A stretch of DNA of 21,924 bases, taken from NCBI GenBank assembly GCA_946481205.1, contig CAMLNB010000027.1, positions 1-21,924 on the forward strand. Reading direction: 5' to 3'. The stretch is from an uncultured Kangiella sp. Lineage in GTDB: Bacteria > Pseudomonadota > Gammaproteobacteria > Enterobacterales > DSM-103792. The notes beneath the pieces are model-generated. The model searched no databases. It was not told the origin of the DNA and worked only from the letters and a program-made list of their open reading frames with translations. The number at the start of each line of letters is the position of its first letter. Position 1 is the first letter of the stretch. Of the stretch, positions 1 to 7,862 are shown piece after piece. Position numbers and translations under genes: made by a program.

Positions 1-640
1 TGCCCAGTGTGACCCGGGCCAGACCGAGCATGGCCCAAGGAACCGGCCGCTCGGCGCTCAGGCTGGCGTAGATCTCGGCGGCCTCATCGAGCCGCTCCTC
101 CTGTTCCAGCAACTCAGCCTTGGTCCGCAGGCAGGCGAGGGCATAGCGGCTTTTGCTGTTGATTTCCCGGTCGCAAAGCTCGATGGCGCGGGCGATATCG
201 CCTTTGTCCAGCGCCTGGTCGATATCGGCCAGCGCTTCCCGTTTTTCCATGAGTTTGTCGAGCCGGGCCTGCAGGGCCACCTTATTAAAGGGCTTGGTGA
301 TGTAGGCGTCGGGCTGGTACTCGAGTGCACCCATGACCATGGCGCTGCTGTTTTCGGCAGTGCACATGACAAAGATGGTGCCGCGCCGGAGCAGCTTGCG
401 GGCGATCAGCTCTTCTAGAATCTGCTGGCCGTCCTTGCCCTCGCCGAGGTTGTAGTCGGACAGGATCACGTCGTAGTTACGGCTTTTGCAGTAGCTCAGT
501 GCCTCATCGCCATTGGCTGCCATGTCGATATCCTCGGCGCCCAGCTGCTGCACCATGGTGCGCAGTGAGCGGCGAAACTCGGGAAAGTCGTCAATCACCA
601 GGAAGCTTTTGTCGGCGTAGCTGATCATGTCTCGGGCCAT
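1..640 (-). CDS. REC-TPR response regulator (partial, runs off left edge)
   Basis: This is a signalling protein with an N-terminal receiver domain (residues about 10-130) and helical repeats behind it. The C-terminus lies beyond position 1. All receiver landmarks are present: acidic pair D17-D18, phospho-acceptor D62 in the context ILSDYNL, T94 and K116 (in ITKPF). From about residue 135 alternating helices such as ADIDQALDKGDIARAIELCD read like TPR units, so the output is probably protein-protein interaction rather than DNA binding. The start is the ATG at 640; a second in-frame ATG at 628 is equally possible, since neither has a good Shine-Dalgarno sequence. A TATACT -10-like box lies at 679-674 on this strand. 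The gene is divergent from the next receiver gene, with 165 bp between them. Which kinase signals to it cannot be seen here. Confidence 0.88.
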   Translation of the reverse strand, partial: MARDMISYADKSFLVIDDFPEFRRSLRTMVQQLGAEDIDMAANGDEALSYCKSRNYDVILSDYNLGEGKDGQQILEELIARKLLRRGTIFVMCTAENSSAMVMGALEYQPDAYITKPFNKVALQARLDKLMEKREALADIDQALDKGDIARAIELCDREINSKSRYALACLRTKAELLEQEERLDEAAEIYASLSAERPVPWAMLGLARVTLG

Positions 641-673
641 GACAAGGAGCCGGGACTCAGCCCGGATGGCACA

Positions 674-679
674 AGTATA
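674..679 (-). promoter_or_regulatory. Possible -10 box for the REC-TPR gene
   Basis: TATACT on the minus strand lies about 34 bases before the ATG at 640. It matches TATAAT at 5 of 6 positions. The hexamer 17 bases upstream (GCTGCA) is a poor -35, so the call rests on the -10 alone. A short CCGGG/CCCGG hairpin sits between the box and the start codon. Confidence 0.3.
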
Positions 680-805
680 GGCAGGCTTGGCCAGGGTGCA
701 GCGCACGTGCCAGATCGTATTGTTAAAGTCATCCTCAATCCGGTTCTTGACCACGGCGGGTGCGAAGCGTAGAAAAACCGATTCGGAAACTCTCGCCGTG
801 CTGCC

Positions 806-1201
806 ATGCCCGTTCGGACCCCGATTGTTCTGGTATTGGATGATGAGCCGTTGATACGGCTCAATCTTGCTGCTTTTTTGTTCGATGAAGGTTACGCCGT
901 GCGGGAAGCCGCGACTGCGGAGGCGGCGCTGGAGCTGGTCGCGGCCGAACCGATTGACCTCGTACTGGTGGATCTGCGCTTGCCGGGGCTCGATGGCACC
1001 AGCTTCATGTTGACGGCGCAGCAGCTGCGGCCGGGCTTGCGTTTCCTGATCCATACCGGCTCGATGGAATTTCGGCTCAGCGCCGAACTCGCCGCCATCG
1101 GCCTCGGCCACGACGACATTTTCTGCAAGCCGCTTCCTGACATGGCAGTACTGAGCCGTGCGATAAGCCACCGACTCAGTGTCAGCCGGCGCCTGCTCTG
1201 A
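806..1201 (+). CDS. Stand-alone CheY-like response regulator
   Basis: This 131-residue protein consists of a single receiver domain and has no output domain. Conserved positions are the acidic pair D12-D13, phospho-acceptor D56 (LVLVDLRLPG), T84 in LIHTG and K108 in CKPLP. With no effector domain, it probably works by binding a partner or by moving phosphate through a relay; the partner is not identifiable from sequence. The ATG at 806 is the first in frame and leaves the usual short lead-in before the first beta strand, but I see no clear Shine-Dalgarno before it. It is divergent from the REC-TPR gene, and recA follows 191 bp downstream in the same direction. The LIHTG stretch resembles receivers found attached to hybrid kinases, which is only a weak hint of origin. 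Confidence 0.85.
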   Translation: MPVRTPIVLVLDDEPLIRLNLAAFLFDEGYAVREAATAEAALELVAAEPIDLVLVDLRLPGLDGTSFMLTAQQLRPGLRFLIHTGSMEFRLSAELAAIGLGHDDIFCKPLPDMAVLSRAISHRLSVSRRLL

Positions 1202-1233
1202 GCGGGCGATTTGCTTTTTCTTCAAGCACTTGG

Positions 1234-1257
1234 CTGCTGACAGGCTGCTGTCAGCAG
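1234..1257. repeat. Perfect 10 bp inverted repeat upstream of recA
   Basis: CTGCTGACAG (1234-1243) and CTGTCAGCAG (1248-1257) are exact reverse complements separated by GCTG. The element lies 32 bp after the stop of the CheY-like gene and 135 bp before the recA start. No T tract follows, so it is not a standard intrinsic terminator. The half-sites are ACAG-N4-CTGT, the everted form of the enterobacterial LexA box CTGT-N8-ACAG, so it is not a canonical SOS box. It could be an RNA hairpin or a protein-binding site. Confidence 0.55.
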
Positions 1258-1392
1258 GGCCGGTTCCGCGCTACCTCCTGCCAAACCTTTATGGAATAAT
1301 GCCGCGTCGCTTTCGTGTAGGGCCAGGGAGCCTAAAAACCCGTTTGTGCCCGCGTACGACATTCCCCGCGAACATTCCGTTTGGAGAAAGTG

Positions 1393-2430
1393 ATGGACGA
1401 GAACCGTAAAAAAGCGCTGGGCGCAGCCCTCGCGCAAATTGAACGCCAATTCGGCAAAGGCACTGTGATGCGTCTGGGTGATCACCAGGCCTCGCGTGAT
1501 ATTCAAACCATTTCCTCTGGCTCGTTGAGCCTCGACATTGCCCTTGGTATCGGTGGTCTGCCGCGTGGCCGGGTGGTCGAAATCTACGGGCCGGAATCGT
1601 CCGGTAAAACCACGCTGGCATTGCAGGCGATTGCCAATTGCCAGAAGAACGGCGGCACCGCTGCGTTCGTCGATGCCGAACACGCGCTGGACCCAATCTA
1701 CGCCGGCAAGCTTGGCGTCAATCTTGATGAACTGCTGGTGTCGCAGCCGGACACCGGCGAACAGGCACTCGAAATCGTCGACATGCTGGTGCGCTCGAAT
1801 GCCGTCGACATCGTCATCGTCGACTCGGTTGCCGCGCTGGTGCCGAAAGCGGAAATCGAAGGCGAGATGGGTGACAGCCACGTTGGTCTGCATGCCCGTC
1901 TGATGTCGCAGGCGCTGCGCAAACTGACCGGCAACATCAAGCGCTCGAACTGTCTGGTCATTTTCATCAACCAGATCCGGATGAAGATCGGCGTCATGTT
2001 CGGTAGCCCGGAAACCACCACCGGTGGCAACGCGCTGAAGTTCTATGCCTCGGTTCGTCTCGACATTCGTCGCATCGGCTCGGTCAAGCAGGGCGATGAG
2101 GTCATCGGCTCCGAAACCCGGGTCAAGGTGGTCAAGAATAAAGTCGCGCCGCCATTCAAACAGGTCGAGTTCGAAATTCTCTATGGCCACGGTGTTTCGC
2201 GTGAAGGCGAGATCATCGAGTTGGGCGTCAATCAAGGCCTGGTGGAAAAGTCCGGTGCCTGGTTCAGCTACAACGGCCAGCGTATCGGCCAGGGCAAGCA
2301 GAACGTCGTCCAGTTCTTGCGAGAGCGCCCGGAAATGGCCAAAGAAATCGAGGACAAGATCCGCGCCGCCAACATCGTCGCCGTGCCGGCCACGGTCGAT
2401 TCGGAAGTGGAAGACGAGGTGGAAGCCTGA
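1393..2430 (+). CDS. recA: Recombinase RecA
   Basis: RecA is the cytoplasmic ATP-dependent strand-exchange protein of homologous recombination and the co-protease that triggers LexA self-cleavage. The 345-residue product has normal length. Walker A is GPESSGKT at residues 66-73. The single-stranded-DNA loop region [16 protein letters not shown] follows at about residue 200, and the C-terminus is acidic ([11 protein letters not shown]), as in most proteobacterial RecA. The ATG at 1393 was chosen because MDENRKKAL is the usual RecA N-terminus and GGAG lies 6 bases upstream at 1383-1386; an in-frame TTG at 1381 overlaps that ribosome binding site. I found no CTGT-N8-ACAG LexA box between 1202 and 1392. 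recX follows directly and may overlap the recA stop codon. Confidence 0.99.
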   Translation: MDENRKKALGAALAQIERQFGKGTVMRLGDHQASRDIQTISSGSLSLDIALGIGGLPRGRVVEIYGPESSGKTTLALQAIANCQKNGGTAAFVDAEHALDPIYAGKLGVNLDELLVSQPDTGEQALEIVDMLVRSNAVDIVIVDSVAALVPKAEIEGEMGDSHVGLHARLMSQALRKLTGNIKRSNCLVIFINQIRMKIGVMFGSPETTTGGNALKFYASVRLDIRRIGSVKQGDEVIGSETRVKVVKNKVAPPFKQVEFEILYGHGVSREGEIIELGVNQGLVEKSGAWFSYNGQRIGQGKQNVVQFLRERPEMAKEIEDKIRAANIVAVPATVDSEVEDEVEA

Positions 2431-2459
2431 AGCAACAACCGTCTGCCCTGAGTGTCGCG

Positions 2460-2897
2460 ATGCGCCTGCTGGCGCGTCGCGAACACGCCGAGCTGGAACT
2501 GCGCCGCAAGTTGCTGCAGCGTGAGTTTCCGGAGGAGGAGATCGACGCGGTCTTGCGCGATCTGAAACAGCGCGGTTGGCAAAGCGATGAACGCTTTGCC
2601 AACGTGTTGATTGGTAGCAAGGCGCGCCGGGGGCAGGGGCCGGTAAAAATTGCCCAGGCACTGCAGACCGCCGGTATTGACAGGTCGGCGCTGAAAAAAG
2701 CGGAACTGGATTGGGATGAACAAGCGCTGGCAGCGATACGTCGCTACCTGCGCGGCAAGGATGTCAGCCAGCATGAAGTGCGCATGAAAGCCATGCGCCA
2801 TCTGCTGCAAAAAGGTTTTACCTCCTCGAGCGCCCGTGTGGCGCTCGCGGCGTTTCTGAAAGAGCCGCGTGAATCGGATGAATTTGCGCCGGAATGA
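2460..2897 (+). CDS. recX: Regulatory protein RecX
   Basis: RecX binds RecA filaments and limits their extension. The product shows the family pattern: LLARREHAELELRRKLLQR at the N-terminus, then FPEEEIDAVLRDLKQRGWQSDERFA, then IAQALQTAGI, i.e. the three-helix repeats of RecX. From the ATG at 2460 it has 145 residues. That start has no good ribosome binding site and begins inside the conserved first helix. The frame stays open upstream through ALSVA, which resembles the missing start of that helix. A CTG at 2427, overlapping the recA stop and preceded by GAGG at 2416-2419, would give 156 residues and could be the true, translationally coupled start. Gene order recA-recX is standard in gammaproteobacteria. 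Confidence 0.93.
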   Translation: MRLLARREHAELELRRKLLQREFPEEEIDAVLRDLKQRGWQSDERFANVLIGSKARRGQGPVKIAQALQTAGIDRSALKKAELDWDEQALAAIRRYLRGKDVSQHEVRMKAMRHLLQKGFTSSSARVALAAFLKEPRESDEFAPE

Positions 2898-2943
2898 TCG
2901 TTTTTTCGCCGTCATGGCGTGATGAGTTGATGTAGGAATCCGT

Positions 2944-5577
2944 ATGAGCAAGACGATGACGAGCAACGAGATACGCGAAGCGTTTCTGAAATTCTTTGAG
3001 AGCAAAGGCCATACCCGTGTCGCCAGCTCCTCGCTGATCCCGGGTGATGACCCGACCTTGCTGTTCACCAACGCCGGCATGAACCAGTTCAAGGATTGCT
3101 TCCTCGGTCTCGACAAACGCGCCTACACCCGCGCGGTGTCGTCGCAAAAATGTGTGCGTGCCGGCGGCAAGCACAACGATCTGGAAAACGTCGGCTACAC
3201 CGCCCGTCATCACACCTTCTTTGAAATGCTCGGCAACTTCAGCTTTGGTGATTATTTCAAGCAAGACGCCATTCACTATGCTTGGGAGTTTCTGACCTCG
3301 CCGCAATGGCTTGGCTTGCCGAAGGAAAAGCTCTGGGTCACCGTTTACGCGACCGACGATGAAGCCTTCGACATCTGGCAGAAGCAAGTGGGTGTGCCGG
3401 CTGAGCGCATCGTTCGCATTGGTGACAACAAAGGCGCCAAATACGCGTCTGATAATTTCTGGGCGATGGGCGATACCGGTCCCTGCGGCCCTTGCACCGA
3501 GATATTCTACGATCACGGCGCTGATATCTGGGGCGGTCCGCCGGGCTCACCGGAAGAAGACGGCGATCGTTACATCGAGATCTGGAACAACGTGTTCATG
3601 CAGTTCAACCGAACCGCTGATGGCGTGCTGCACCCGCTGCCGGCACCATCGGTCGATACCGGTATGGGCCTCGAACGGATTTCGGCGGTGATGCAGCATG
3701 TGCACACCAACTATGAGATCGATCTGTTCCAGCACATCATCAAGGCCGCAATGGCGGTGACCGGTTGCCCGGATGCCGACAACAAATCACTTCGCGTGAT
3801 CGCCGATCACATTCGCTCTTGCTCGTTCCTGGTGGCCGACGGTGTGACGCCATCAAATGAAGGCCGTGGCTATGTGCTGCGCCGGATCATTCGCCGGGCG
3901 ATTCGCCATGGCTACATGCTCGGTTGCAAAGAGGCGTTCTTCCACAAGCTGGTTCCGGCCTTGGTTGAACAAATGGGCGGCGCCTATCCGGAATTGAAAG
4001 AGGGCCAGAGCCGCATCGAGCGCGCGCTCAAGCTGGAAGAAGAGCAGTTTGCCCGGACGCTGGAGCAGGGCATGAAGTTGCTCGATCAGGCCATTGCCGG
4101 TTTGAAAGGTGAGGTGATTCCGGGTGACGTTGTGTTCAAGCTTTACGACACTTATGGTTTCCCGGTTGACCTGACCAATGATATCGCCCGTGAACGCAAA
4201 CTGACGCTCGACATGCCGGGCTACGAAACCTGCATGGACGAACAGCGCAAGCGTGCGCGCGAGGCCGGCAAGTTCGATGTCGATTACAACAAAGTGTTGA
4301 AAGTCGATGCCGAGACCGATTTCTGTGGCTACGACAAGCTCGAAGACAGCGGCAAGGTTGTTGCGCTGCTGAAAGACGGTGCCGAAGTCGATGCGCTGAA
4401 TGCCGGCGATGACGGCATTGTCGTGCTCGATCACACACCATTTTATGCTGAGTCCGGCGGTCAGGTCGGTGACAAAGGCGTATTGCGTGGTAGCAGCGCC
4501 AGTTTTGATGTGGTCGATACGATAAAGATTGGCAATGCCCATGGCCACAAAGGTAAGGCCTCCGGCCGGATTGCCAAAGGCGACACGCTGACGGCGCAAG
4601 TCGAGTCGAGCTTGCGTGCCAGCACAATGCTGAATCACTCGGCCACCCACTTGATGCACGCGGCGCTACGCCAAGTGCTCGGTACCCACGTCACCCAGAA
4701 GGGTTCGTTGGTGGAGCCGGAGCGACTGCGTTTCGACTTCTCGCACAATGAACCGGTGTCGGCTCAGCAGATTGCCGAAATCGAAGCCTTGGTCAACGAG
4801 CAGATCCGGGCCAACCACGCCGTACAGACCAATGTCATGGCACCGCAAGACGCCGTCAAGGCCGGTGCCATGGCGCTGTTTGGCGAAAAGTATGGCGACA
4901 GCGTTCGCGTATTGAGCATGGGTGACTTCTCGAAAGAACTGTGCGGCGGTACCCACGTCAAGCGCACCGGTGATATCGGTCTGTTCAAGATTCTGAGCGA
5001 GTCGGGTATTGCGGCGGGCGTTCGCCGTATCGAAGCGGTGACCGGCGACGAAGCGCTGGCGGTGTTCCAGCGTTACGAGATGACGCTGAACAGCGTGCTG
5101 AAGCATTTGAAAGTCACCGAAGATAAGCTGCATCAACGCCTGAGCACGCTGGATCAGGAACGCAAATCGCTGGAAAAAGAGATCGAGCAGCTGAAAGCGC
5201 AAGCAGCCGCTGGTAAAGCCGAGCAATTGATTGGTGGCGCCAAAGTTTTTGGCGATGCCAAGGTGCTGATTGCTGAACTTGATGGTGTCGACGCCAAGAC
5301 CTTGCGCGAAACGGTTGAGAAGCTGCGCGACAAGCTCGGCAATAGTGCCGTGCTGATCGCGACCAAGGACGGCGACAAAGTGTCGTTTGTTGCTGCGGTA
5401 GCCAAAACGCTGAGTGGCAAACTGCCGGCGGGCGAGTTGGTTGGTTTTGTTGCCGGCAAGCTCGGTGGTCGTGGTGGTGGCAAACCGGAACTGGCGCAAG
5501 GCGGCGCCCCCGATGTCGCTGGCCTGTCGTCGGCGTTGTCGTCGGCGCAGGATTTTGTTGCCGGCAAATTGGCCTGA
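2944..5577 (+). CDS. alaS: Alanine--tRNA ligase
   Basis: This enzyme charges tRNA-Ala with alanine and edits mischarged Ser- and Gly-tRNA-Ala in the cytoplasm. The 877-residue length equals the family norm. The class II catalytic core fills the first ~450 residues ([39 protein letters not shown]). The editing domain carries the zinc ligand pairs H565/H569 (HSATH) and C667/H671 (CGGTH). A coiled-coil stretch near residues 720-760 and a glycine-rich C-terminal domain ([14 protein letters not shown]) complete the usual layout. The start ATG at 2944 has AGGA about 6 bases upstream. recX ends 46 bp before it, and lysC begins 32 bp after its stop, which suggests co-transcription with lysC. Confidence 0.99.
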   Translation: MSKTMTSNEIREAFLKFFESKGHTRVASSSLIPGDDPTLLFTNAGMNQFKDCFLGLDKRAYTRAVSSQKCVRAGGKHNDLENVGYTARHHTFFEMLGNFSFGDYFKQDAIHYAWEFLTSPQWLGLPKEKLWVTVYATDDEAFDIWQKQVGVPAERIVRIGDNKGAKYASDNFWAMGDTGPCGPCTEIFYDHGADIWGGPPGSPEEDGDRYIEIWNNVFMQFNRTADGVLHPLPAPSVDTGMGLERISAVMQHVHTNYEIDLFQHIIKAAMAVTGCPDADNKSLRVIADHIRSCSFLVADGVTPSNEGRGYVLRRIIRRAIRHGYMLGCKEAFFHKLVPALVEQMGGAYPELKEGQSRIERALKLEEEQFARTLEQGMKLLDQAIAGLKGEVIPGDVVFKLYDTYGFPVDLTNDIARERKLTLDMPGYETCMDEQRKRAREAGKFDVDYNKVLKVDAETDFCGYDKLEDSGKVVALLKDGAEVDALNAGDDGIVVLDHTPFYAESGGQVGDKGVLRGSSASFDVVDTIKIGNAHGHKGKASGRIAKGDTLTAQVESSLRASTMLNHSATHLMHAALRQVLGTHVTQKGSLVEPERLRFDFSHNEPVSAQQIAEIEALVNEQIRANHAVQTNVMAPQDAVKAGAMALFGEKYGDSVRVLSMGDFSKELCGGTHVKRTGDIGLFKILSESGIAAGVRRIEAVTGDEALAVFQRYEMTLNSVLKHLKVTEDKLHQRLSTLDQERKSLEKEIEQLKAQAAAGKAEQLIGGAKVFGDAKVLIAELDGVDAKTLRETVEKLRDKLGNSAVLIATKDGDKVSFVAAVAKTLSGKLPAGELVGFVAGKLGGRGGGKPELAQGGAPDVAGLSSALSSAQDFVAGKLA

Positions 5578-5609
5578 GCGCACACCAGAACGGACGCTGA
5601 TAGAAAAAC

Positions 5610-6857
5610 ATGGCGTTAATCGTCCAGAAATTTGGCGGCACCTCGGTCGGCGATTTGGATCGCATTCGCCATGTCGCCGACAAAATCATTGCGACCAAAG
5701 CGCAAGGCCATCAAGTTGTTGTGGTGGCGTCGGCGATGGCGGGCGAGACCAATCGCTTGTTGGGCTTGGGCCACGCTTTATCCGATGCGCCGAGTCCACG
5801 CGAAATGGATGCGCTCGCGGCAACCGGTGAGCAGGTTTCCAACGCCTTGTTGGCGATTGCGCTGAATGCGAAAGGCTGCCCGGCGCTGTCGCTGCAGGGC
5901 TGGCAGTTGCCGGTGCACACCGACGATGTGTTCATGAAAGCGCGCATCGAGCATATTGAAACCGAGCGCATTCACCGCGAGTTGGCGGCAGGCAAGGTCG
6001 TACTGGTCACCGGCTTTCAGGGCATCACGCCGACCGGCGACATCACCACACTTGGCCGTGGCGGCGGTGATACCTCGGCGGTCGCTTTGGCGGCGGCCTT
6101 GCACGCCGATGAGTGTCAGATCTTCACCGATGTCGATGGCGTCTACACCACCGACCCGCGGATGGTGCCGGAGGCGCATCGACTCGACAGCATTACCTTC
6201 AAGGAAATGCTGGAGCTGGCGAGCCAAGGTTCGAAAGTGCTGCAGACCCGTTCGGTTGAGTTCGCTGGCAAGTACCGGGTGCCGCTGCGGGTGCTCTCTA
6301 CCTTTAAAGAAGGGCCGGGCACTCTCATTACCTTTGAACAAGGCAAGCCGACGCCGGCGACCAGCATGGAGGCGCCACTGGTATCCGGGATTGCCTTCAG
6401 CCGCCAGGAAGCGCAGTTGACTATTACCGACGTACCGGATGAGCCGGGCACTGCAGCGCGCTTGTTTGGTGCGCTGGCGGCGGCGCATATCGAGTCGGAC
6501 ATGATTACCCAGACGCCACGTGCTGGCCGCCGGACCGACTTCAGCTTTACTGTCGCCCGCGGGGAAGCAATGGCTGCCCGTGATTTGCTGCTGGGCCAGT
6601 GCGAGTTTTTGCGCGCCGATGCGGTCAGCGTTTCCAGCCACGTCGCCAAGGTTTCGGTGGTCGGCGTGGCGATGCGCACCCATCCGGAACTGGCGACCCG
6701 TTTATTCGAGGCCTTGGCGGCAGAGCGGATCAATCTGATGGCGATCACCAGCTCGGAGAGCAAGCTGTCGGTGTTGATCGAGGAGCGTTATCTGGAGTTG
6801 GCGGTCCGGACCCTGCATTCTGCTTTCGGGCTGGACCAGGCACCGTTGCCTGGCTGA
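5610..6857 (+). CDS. lysC: Aspartate kinase (lysine-sensitive type)
   Basis: This enzyme phosphorylates L-aspartate, the first step toward lysine, methionine, threonine and diaminopimelate. The 415-residue protein starts with the kinase signature KFGGTSVGD at residues 7-15. The catalytic domain continues through GRGGGDTSAVALAA and TDVDGVYTTDPR. Two ACT regulatory modules follow, about residues 265-340 (begins near TITDVPDEPGTAARLF) and 345-410 (KVSVVGVAMRTHPELATRLFEAL). This matches the monofunctional Pseudomonas-type enzyme controlled by end-product amino acids. The ATG at 5610 fits the family N-terminus (MALIVQKFGG), although its ribosome binding site is weak. A hairpin overlaps the last codons. 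Confidence 0.97.
   Translation: MALIVQKFGGTSVGDLDRIRHVADKIIATKAQGHQVVVVASAMAGETNRLLGLGHALSDAPSPREMDALAATGEQVSNALLAIALNAKGCPALSLQGWQLPVHTDDVFMKARIEHIETERIHRELAAGKVVLVTGFQGITPTGDITTLGRGGGDTSAVALAAALHADECQIFTDVDGVYTTDPRMVPEAHRLDSITFKEMLELASQGSKVLQTRSVEFAGKYRVPLRVLSTFKEGPGTLITFEQGKPTPATSMEAPLVSGIAFSRQEAQLTITDVPDEPGTAARLFGALAAAHIESDMITQTPRAGRRTDFSFTVARGEAMAARDLLLGQCEFLRADAVSVSSHVAKVSVVGVAMRTHPELATRLFEALAAERINLMAITSSESKLSVLIEERYLELAVRTLHSAFGLDQAPLPG
6836..6853 (+). repeat. Hairpin at the 3' end of lysC
   Basis: CCAGGCA (6836-6842) and TGCCTGG (6847-6853) form a perfect 7 bp stem with loop CCGT, ending just before the lysC stop codon. Only a short T run (ATTTTC) follows. It could be a weak terminator or an mRNA-stabilising hairpin between lysC and csrA. 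Confidence 0.4.
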
Positions 6858-7057
6858 GCTATTTTCGAGGCCTGTGCTTAACTAAAGGCGACCAGCCCTG
6901 TCAGGAAGGCGGGACTTGTCTTTTGTCTATTGGTAAAGTCGGTACGCAGGCCCCATAATACGCGACCATTTTCCGCTTGCGGGCGGCGGCCAGAACAATA
7001 GCAAACCCGGTGCTGTGGCAAAGGGTAGGCCCGAGAGAGTTTCATAGGAGATCGACA

Positions 7058-7264
7058 GTGCTGATTCTGACGCGCCGTGTTGGCGAGACCCTGATGATTG
7101 GTGACGAAGTGACCGTCACTGTGCTGGGTGTGAAGGGCAATCAGGTACGCATCGGCGTCAATGCGCCGAAAGAAGTATCGGTGCACCGCGAAGAAATTTA
7201 TCTGCGCATTCAGCGCGAAAAGACCCACGGTTTTAATCCGGACGACGATCAGGAACAGAGCTGA
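7058..7264 (+). CDS. csrA: Carbon storage regulator CsrA (RsmA)
   Basis: CsrA is a small dimeric RNA-binding protein that controls translation and stability of many mRNAs by binding GGA motifs near ribosome binding sites. The product has 68 residues. It starts [16 protein letters not shown], includes the conserved [19 protein letters not shown] core, and carries the second RNA-contact region with the R in HREE. The start is the GTG at 7058, because the family begins MLILTR and AGGAG lies just upstream at 7046-7050. That ribosome binding site itself contains a GGA, so autoregulation is possible, as known in relatives. The 200 bp leader after lysC probably holds its own promoter (a CATAAT box near 6953 is a candidate), but I cannot define it well. 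Confidence 0.97.
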   Translation: MLILTRRVGETLMIGDEVTVTVLGVKGNQVRIGVNAPKEVSVHREEIYLRIQREKTHGFNPDDDQEQS

Positions 7265-7267
7265 TCG

Positions 7268-7315
7268 CGCGAAGGCAACAGCAAACTAATTTGCACTGTT
7301 GCTTGCAATTTCGCG
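7268..7315 (+). repeat. Long interrupted hairpin after csrA
   Basis: GCAACAG-CAAA (7275-7285) pairs with TTTG-(CA)-CTGTTGC (7290-7302), leaving loop CTAA and a two-base bulge. An outer arm CGCGAA (7268-7273) can pair with TTCGCG (7310-7315). It begins 4 bases after the csrA stop, but no T tract follows. It may protect or process the csrA 3' end. The right arm overlaps the candidate tRNA-Ser promoter. Confidence 0.4.
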
Positions 7316-7330
7316 GCGTTCCGGTAACAT
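7303..7330 (+). promoter_or_regulatory. Candidate promoter of tRNA-Ser
   Basis: TTGCAA (7303-7308) and TAACAT (7325-7330) are spaced by 16 bases. A GC-rich stretch lies between the -10 and the tRNA, as is typical of stringently controlled stable-RNA promoters. The mature tRNA begins at 7347. Confidence 0.45.
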
Positions 7331-7346
7331 TCGCGGCCGCTGCGAA

Positions 7347-7439
7347 GGAGAGGTGCCCGAGAGGCCGAAGGGGCTCCCCTGCTAAGGGAGTATAGGGTCA
7401 AAAACTCTATCGAGGGTTCGAATCCCTCCCTCTCCGCCA
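7347..7439 (+). tRNA. tRNA-Ser (anticodon GCU)
   Basis: This is a class II tRNA with a long variable arm. The acceptor arm GGAGAGG (7347-7353) pairs with CCTCTCC (7429-7435), followed by G and an encoded CCA (7437-7439). The anticodon stem CTCCC/GGGAG encloses CT-GCT-AA with anticodon GCT at 7381-7383, reading AGC and AGU codons. The T-loop is GTTCGAAT. It lies between csrA and tRNA-Arg, the same order as in E. coli. Confidence 0.98.
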
Positions 7440-7483
7440 GTTTTTGAATGCAGTCAGTTTTGTCTTAACGAAAGTTAAAAAAA

Positions 7484-7511
7484 TTGACAGGCAAACAAAA
7501 ATCGGTATTAT
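7484..7511 (+). promoter_or_regulatory. Strong sigma-70 promoter of tRNA-Arg
   Basis: A perfect TTGACA (7484-7489) and TATTAT (7506-7511) are separated by 16 bases. A GC-rich discriminator (GCGGCCCC) precedes the start, and an AT-rich stretch lies upstream of the -35. This is the pattern expected for a highly expressed, stringently controlled stable-RNA promoter. The tRNA begins 12 bases after the -10. Confidence 0.75.
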
Positions 7512-7523
7512 AGCGGCCCCAAC

Positions 7524-7600
7524 GCGCCCGTAGCTCAGTTGGATAGAGTACCTGGCTACGAACCAGGCGGTCGGGCGTTCGAATCGCTCCGGGCGCGCCA
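7524..7600 (+). tRNA. tRNA-Arg (anticodon ACG)
   Basis: The acceptor arm GCGCCCG (7524-7530) pairs with CGGGCGC (7590-7596), followed by G and an encoded CCA (7598-7600). The anticodon stem CCTGG/CCAGG encloses CT-ACG-AA; the anticodon is 7558-7560. In bacteria A34 of this tRNA is converted to inosine, so it reads CGU, CGC and CGA. The T-loop is GTTCGAAT. Only one copy is present here, whereas E. coli has several in tandem. Confidence 0.98.
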
Positions 7601-7610
7601 AACAAGAAAA

Positions 7611-7641
7611 ACCCGCTGTGACCTGTCACAGCGGGTTTTTT
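7611..7641 (+). terminator. Intrinsic terminator of the tRNA-Arg transcript
   Basis: ACCCGCTGTGA (7611-7621) and TCACAGCGGGT (7626-7636) form a perfect 11 bp stem with loop CCTG, followed by a T run (7637-7641). A matching A run precedes the stem. It starts 11 bases after the tRNA CCA end. Confidence 0.93.
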
Positions 7642-7862
7642 GTTTGTGCAAATTTGTCATCACAATTGCGCGATCAATCTTGCAGGTTTTGCCGTCGCAT
7701 CGTGCTGACACGTCTCGCTCGCAGAACACCTGTCCTCTTATCAGCAAAACCAATGGTTTGCTTGCCAGCGCGCTGCTATTCCCTCTCTGCCTGTATCCAC
7801 CGGCAAATCCCGACTATGCTTGTGGGATGAGCTTGCCGGACAAGCGAGCGCGGAGGTCTGCC

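Noticed and set aside
1371..1387. CGAAC-ATTCC-GTTTG just before recA as a Gram-positive type LexA box
   Set aside because: The spacer is five bases instead of four and the right half-site does not match well.
1222..2661. A 479-codon open frame on the minus strand across recA
   Set aside because: It lies wholly opposite recA and the start of recX and has no family character or ribosome binding site. Long antisense frames are common opposite GC-rich coding sequence.
4666..5583. A 305-codon minus-strand frame opposite alaS
   Set aside because: It is the antisense of a conserved alaS region, with no independent evidence of coding.
6366..6857. Internal ATG in lysC as a start for a separate beta subunit
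   Set aside because: Some aspartate kinases use an internal start here, but I see no Shine-Dalgarno sequence before this ATG.
7407..7753. Minus-strand frames across tRNA-Ser and tRNA-Arg
   Set aside because: They contain RFERPTAWFVA and SNARPPGS type sequences, again tRNA read-through artefacts.
7539..7862. N-terminal extension of the YbaK-HDOD protein to an upstream start
   Set aside because: The extension would translate the 3' half of tRNA-Arg and its terminator; the GGAGG-preceded ATG at 7863 explains the gene better.
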